From positions 6,429,001 through 6,493,000 of the forward strand of contig NZ_CP125380.1 of the NCBI RefSeq assembly GCF_034009455.1: DNA of 64,000 bases, given 5' to 3'. Source of the stretch: Pseudomonas sp. P5_109 (lineage in GTDB: Bacteria; Pseudomonadota; Gammaproteobacteria; Pseudomonadales; Pseudomonadaceae). Under the pieces are notes generated by a model that saw only the letters and a program-made list of their open reading frames with translations, did not search any database and had not been told where the DNA came from. Below are positions 60,722 through 64,000 of this stretch, piece by piece; the stretch's first letter is position 1; every line of letters starts with the position of its first letter. The position numbers were made by a program, and so were the translations under genes.

Positions 60722-62422
60722 ATGTCCCAAGAATTCGATTACATCATCATCGGTGCCGGCTCGGCCGGTAACACCCTGGCGACCCGTCTGACCGAAGACG
60801 CCGGCGTCACCGTCCTGCTGCTCGAAGCCGGCGGCCCGGACTACCGTTTCGACTTCCGCACACAAATGCCGGCCGCCCTGGCGTTCCCGCTGCAAGGCCG
60901 TCGCTACAACTGGGCCTACGAAACCGATGCCGAGCCACACATGGACGGTCGTCGCATGGAATGCGGTCGCGGCAAGGGCCTGGGCGGTTCCTCGCTGATC
61001 AACGGCATGTGCTACATCCGCGGCAACGCCATGGACTACGACGGCTGGGCGAAACTGCCAGGCCTGGAAGACTGGTCGTACCTGGACTGCCTGCCGTATT
61101 TCCGCAAGGCGGAAACCCGCGACATCGGCCCGAACGATTACCACGGTGGCGAAGGCCCGGTCAGCGTGACCACGCCGAAAGCCGGCAACAACCCGCTGTT
61201 CCACGCCATGGTTGAAGCTGGCGTGCAGGCCGGTTACCCGCGCACCGAAGACTTGAACGGCTACCAGCAGGAAGGCTTCGGCCCGATGGACCGCACCGTG
61301 ACGCCGAAGGGCCGTCGTGCCTCCACCGCCCGTGGTTACCTGGATGTGGCCAAGAAGCGTTCGACCCTGACCATCGTCACCCACGCCCTGACCGACAAGA
61401 TCCTGTTCGAAGGCAAGCGTGCGGTCGGCGTGCGTTACCTGGTCGGCGCTGCTGAAGAGCGCGTTGAAGTCAAAGCACGCAAGGAAGTGCTGCTGTGCTC
61501 CGGCGCCATCGCTTCGCCGCAGATCCTGCAACGCTCCGGCGTCGGCCCGGCCGAGTTGCTGAACAAGCTCGACATTCCAGTGGTCCACGACCTGCCGGGC
61601 GTCGGTGAAAACCTGCAGGATCACCTTGAGCTGTACCTGCAATACGCTTGCACCCAACCGGTCTCGCTGTACCCGTCGCTGCTCTGGTACAACCAGCCGG
61701 CCATCGGTGCCGAGTGGCTGTTCAACGGCACCGGCATTGGCGCCAGCAACCAGTTCGAAGCCGGCGGTTTCATCCGCACCCGTCCGGAATTCGAATGGCC
61801 GAACATCCAATACCACTTCCTGCCGGTAGCGATTAACTACAACGGCAGCAACGGTGTGAAAGAGCACGGTTTCCAGGCGCACATGGGCTCCATGCGTTCG
61901 CCGAGCCGTGGGCGCATCCAGGCCAAGTCCAAGGACCCACGCCAGCACCCGAGCATCCTGTTCAACTACATGGCCACCGAGCAGGACTGGCAGGAATTCC
62001 GCGACGGCATCCGCCTGACCCGTGAAATCATGCAGCAGCCTGCGCTGGACGCCTTCCGTGGTCGCGAGATCAGCCCGGGCATCGACGTGCAAACCGATGA
62101 ACAGCTGGACAAGTTCATTCGCGAACACGCCGAAACCGCGTTCCACCCATCCTGCTCGTGCAAGATGGGCACCGACGACATGGCCGTGGTCGATGGCGAA
62201 GGCCGCGTGCATGGCATGCAAGGCCTGCGAGTGGTCGATGCCTCGATCATGCCGATCATCACCACCGGCAACCTCAACGCACCAACGATCATGATGGCCG
62301 AGAAAATCGCCGACAAGATCCGTGGCCGCAAGCCATTGCCGCGCAGCACCGCCACTTACTATGTGGCGGGTGAAGCGCCGGTGAAGGGCAAGCCGGTGCG
62401 GGAAGTGAGCCAGATCGCTTAA
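60722..62422 (+). CDS. betA: Choline dehydrogenase
   Basis: A 566-residue membrane-associated GMC flavoprotein that oxidises choline to betaine aldehyde. The FAD motif is [22 protein letters not shown] signatures are [20 protein letters not shown] and [15 protein letters not shown], and the catalytic His is in [11 protein letters not shown]. Start at 60722 (MSQEFDY) behind AGAGGG. It is last in betI-betB-betA; a REP pair follows. Confidence 0.97.
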   Translation: MSQEFDYIIIGAGSAGNTLATRLTEDAGVTVLLLEAGGPDYRFDFRTQMPAALAFPLQGRRYNWAYETDAEPHMDGRRMECGRGKGLGGSSLINGMCYIRGNAMDYDGWAKLPGLEDWSYLDCLPYFRKAETRDIGPNDYHGGEGPVSVTTPKAGNNPLFHAMVEAGVQAGYPRTEDLNGYQQEGFGPMDRTVTPKGRRASTARGYLDVAKKRSTLTIVTHALTDKILFEGKRAVGVRYLVGAAEERVEVKARKEVLLCSGAIASPQILQRSGVGPAELLNKLDIPVVHDLPGVGENLQDHLELYLQYACTQPVSLYPSLLWYNQPAIGAEWLFNGTGIGASNQFEAGGFIRTRPEFEWPNIQYHFLPVAINYNGSNGVKEHGFQAHMGSMRSPSRGRIQAKSKDPRQHPSILFNYMATEQDWQEFRDGIRLTREIMQQPALDAFRGREISPGIDVQTDEQLDKFIREHAETAFHPSCSCKMGTDDMAVVDGEGRVHGMQGLRVVDASIMPIITTGNLNAPTIMMAEKIADKIRGRKPLPRSTATYYVAGEAPVKGKPVREVSQIA

Positions 62423-62446
62423 CAACCGTTAAACCGCGGTGCGGCC

Positions 62447-62539
62447 TTCGCGAGCAAGCCCGCTCCCACACTTGATCTCCAGCGGACACAGATTTTGTGA
62501 ACACCCGGGATTAAATGTGGGAGCGGGCTTGCTCGCGAA
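62447..62539. repeat. REP pair downstream of betA
   Basis: Arms TTCGCGAGCAAGCCCGCTCC (62447) and GGGAGCGGGCTTGCTCGCGA (to 62538). The remainder of the gap to 62700 is C-rich with no further feature seen. Confidence 0.88.
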
Positions 62540-62700
62540 TGGGCCCTGTCAGCCACCCCCCTCCCAAAGTATCCCCCGCTCCAGACCGCTCCACCCTTGA
62601 TCCTCCCCCCCGTGCAGGCCTAATCTAGCGCCACACAATCGTTTCACCACTCCCCTCGCAACACCGCTCTATCGCCACTCCATACCCAGGAGGTTCATGA

Positions 62701-64000
62701 ATGTTCGATTTCCATCCCCAGCTCAAGCAGCGCTTCGCTGCCTTGCGCACGGGTGCCGAATTCTTTTCCCTGCGTTATGTGCGCGAATCCGGGCAGTACC
62801 TGTCGGTGCGCAAGAACGTCGCCGAACCGCCGAGCCTGAGCCGTGACGAAGGGGCGATGCTGACCGTGCGAGTCAATGGCGTCGAGGCCTATGCGGCCAC
62901 CAACGATCTGTCGCAACAGGGCCTGCAAGCCGCCCTCGAACGCGCCGAACTGCAGGCCCGCCGGCTCAAGCCCCACGCCTTGCTGGACCTGCGTGAACAA
63001 GCCGTTTCCAGCGACCGCGCCGATTACTTTTCACCCAACCTCGACCAGGCCTTCCCGACCCTGAGCGACTGCTACCAGTTGCTCGGCGCCGAATCCGCCG
63101 CCGTACCCAGGGACGAGCGCCTGGTGAACTGGCAGGTCAGCCTCGGCATCACCCACGTCGAGCAGATCTACCTCAACAGCGCCGGTGCCGAACTGCGCCA
63201 GGCCCAACGCTTTGTGTACCCTGGGCTGGACGTCACGGCCTACGACGGCAACGACAGCCAGACCCGCAGCCTGGGCCGCGAGAACTTCGGCCAGCAAGGC
63301 GCGGCGGACGTCATCAGCCGCTGCGGCCTGATCGGTGCCGGTGCCCAGGTGGCCGATCAGGCCCTGCAATTGCTCCTGGCGCCAAACACCCCGCAGGGCA
63401 AGCGCGACTTGCTGCTGATGCCTGACCAGATGATGCTGCAAATCCACGAGTCCATCGGCCATCCGCTGGAGCTGGACCGCATCCTCGGCGACGAGCGCAA
63501 TTACGCCGGCACCAGTTTCGTCAAAGCCAGTGATTTCGGCCGCCTGCAATACGGTTCCGGCCTGCTCAACGTGACCTTCGATCCAGAGATCCCCGAAGAA
63601 CTCGCCAGCTACGGCCATGACGACGACGGCACCCCCGCCAGCAAACAGTTCCTGATCCGTGAAGGCCTGTTGCTGCGCCCGCTGGGCGGTGCGTTGTCGC
63701 AATTCCGTGCCGGCATGGACGGCGTCGCCAACAGTCGCGCCTGCGGCTGGAACCGCCCGCCGATCGATCGCATGGCCAACCTCAATATCGAGCCGGGCGA
63801 TCAGTCCATCGAGCAACTGATCGGCGGCATCGAACACGGCGTGCTGATGTCGACCAACCGTTCCTGGTCGATCGACGATGCGCGCAACAAATTCCAGTTC
63901 GGCTGCGAATGGGGCCAACTGATCGAAAACGGCGAACTCAAGGGTGTGGTGAAGAATCCCAATTACAGGGGCATCTCCGCGCAGTTCTGGAAAAGCCTCA
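62701..64000 (+). CDS. TldD/PmbA-family metallopeptidase (partial, runs off the window)
   Basis: An open frame of at least 433 codons that starts at ATG 62701 behind AGGAGG and is still open at the window edge. The motif HESIGHPLELDRI (HExxxH) is the zinc site of TldD-like proteases, and RDLLLMPDQMMLQIHESIGH and LLNVTFDPEIPEEL are typical of the family. TldD/TldE act as a heterodimeric peptidase on unfolded peptides; a partner gene probably lies downstream. It is not part of betaine catabolism. Confidence 0.9.
   Translation, partial: MFDFHPQLKQRFAALRTGAEFFSLRYVRESGQYLSVRKNVAEPPSLSRDEGAMLTVRVNGVEAYAATNDLSQQGLQAALERAELQARRLKPHALLDLREQAVSSDRADYFSPNLDQAFPTLSDCYQLLGAESAAVPRDERLVNWQVSLGITHVEQIYLNSAGAELRQAQRFVYPGLDVTAYDGNDSQTRSLGRENFGQQGAADVISRCGLIGAGAQVADQALQLLLAPNTPQGKRDLLLMPDQMMLQIHESIGHPLELDRILGDERNYAGTSFVKASDFGRLQYGSGLLNVTFDPEIPEELASYGHDDDGTPASKQFLIREGLLLRPLGGALSQFRAGMDGVANSRACGWNRPPIDRMANLNIEPGDQSIEQLIGGIEHGVLMSTNRSWSIDDARNKFQFGCEWGQLIENGELKGVVKNPNYRGISAQFWKSL

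Overview
This 64 kb window is chromosomal DNA from a fluorescent Pseudomonas, most likely the P. fluorescens group. The support is high-GC coding, dense paired REP elements (REPINs) in nearly every intergenic gap, and the Pseudomonas arrangement of choline, carnitine and glycine-betaine catabolism (gbcA, gbcB, dgcA, dgcB, soxBDAG, cdhR, gbdR, cbcXWV, betTIBA). No rRNA, tRNA, CRISPR array, insertion sequence or integrase was recognised.

Layout. 1-2.8 kb: a DUF2780 protein, then a fasciclin / SigK-like ECF sigma / RskA-like anti-sigma cluster. 3-13.1 kb (minus strand): fdhA, purU, soxGADB and glyA, which oxidise sarcosine and handle its one-carbon units, then a TraX-like membrane protein. 13.2-19 kb: threonine aldolase, two tandem paralogous 67-residue proteins of unknown function, an SDR, and divergent gbcB/gbcA (glycine betaine to dimethylglycine). 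19-32.7 kb: an accessory-looking block made of a repeat array with four evenly spaced DnaA-box words, a retropepsin-like protein, and a compact MSHA/type II secretion-like operon that contains a chitin-targeted AA10 lytic polysaccharide monooxygenase. 32.8-40.5 kb (minus): etfB, etfA, dgcB, dgcA, a DUF5943 protein and a dipeptidase (dimethylglycine to sarcosine). 40.7-42.4 kb: an LprI-like protein, a RelE/XRE toxin-antitoxin pair and a DUF3010 protein. 42.5-49.2 kb: cdhR divergent from caiX-cdhC-cdhA-cdhB and gamma-butyrobetaine hydroxylase, then a small unknown protein. 49.3-62.4 kb: gbdR, sdaB, the choline ABC transporter cbcXWV, and the betT/betI-betB-betA choline-to-betaine module. The window ends inside a TldD/PmbA-family gene.

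How it works together. Choline enters by BetT or CbcXWV and is oxidised by BetA and BetB to glycine betaine. Gamma-butyrobetaine is hydroxylated to carnitine, and carnitine reaches betaine through CdhA, CdhC and CdhB. Betaine is demethylated by GbcAB, then DgcAB with the Etf proteins, then SoxBDAG, to glycine. GlyA makes serine and SdaB makes pyruvate, while PurU and FdhA dispose of one-carbon units. Two GATase-AraC regulators (GbdR, CdhR) and BetI control these steps. Direct repeats spaced 20-21 bp lie in the cbcX/sdaB, gbcA/gbcB and caiX/cdhR intergenic regions and are candidate operators.

Most unusual are the minimal secretion operon with its LPMO cargo set inside the betaine cluster, the DnaA-box array beside it, the duplicated 67-residue genes with their duplicated leaders, and two orphan intrinsic terminators on either side of gbdR that may mark unannotated small RNAs.
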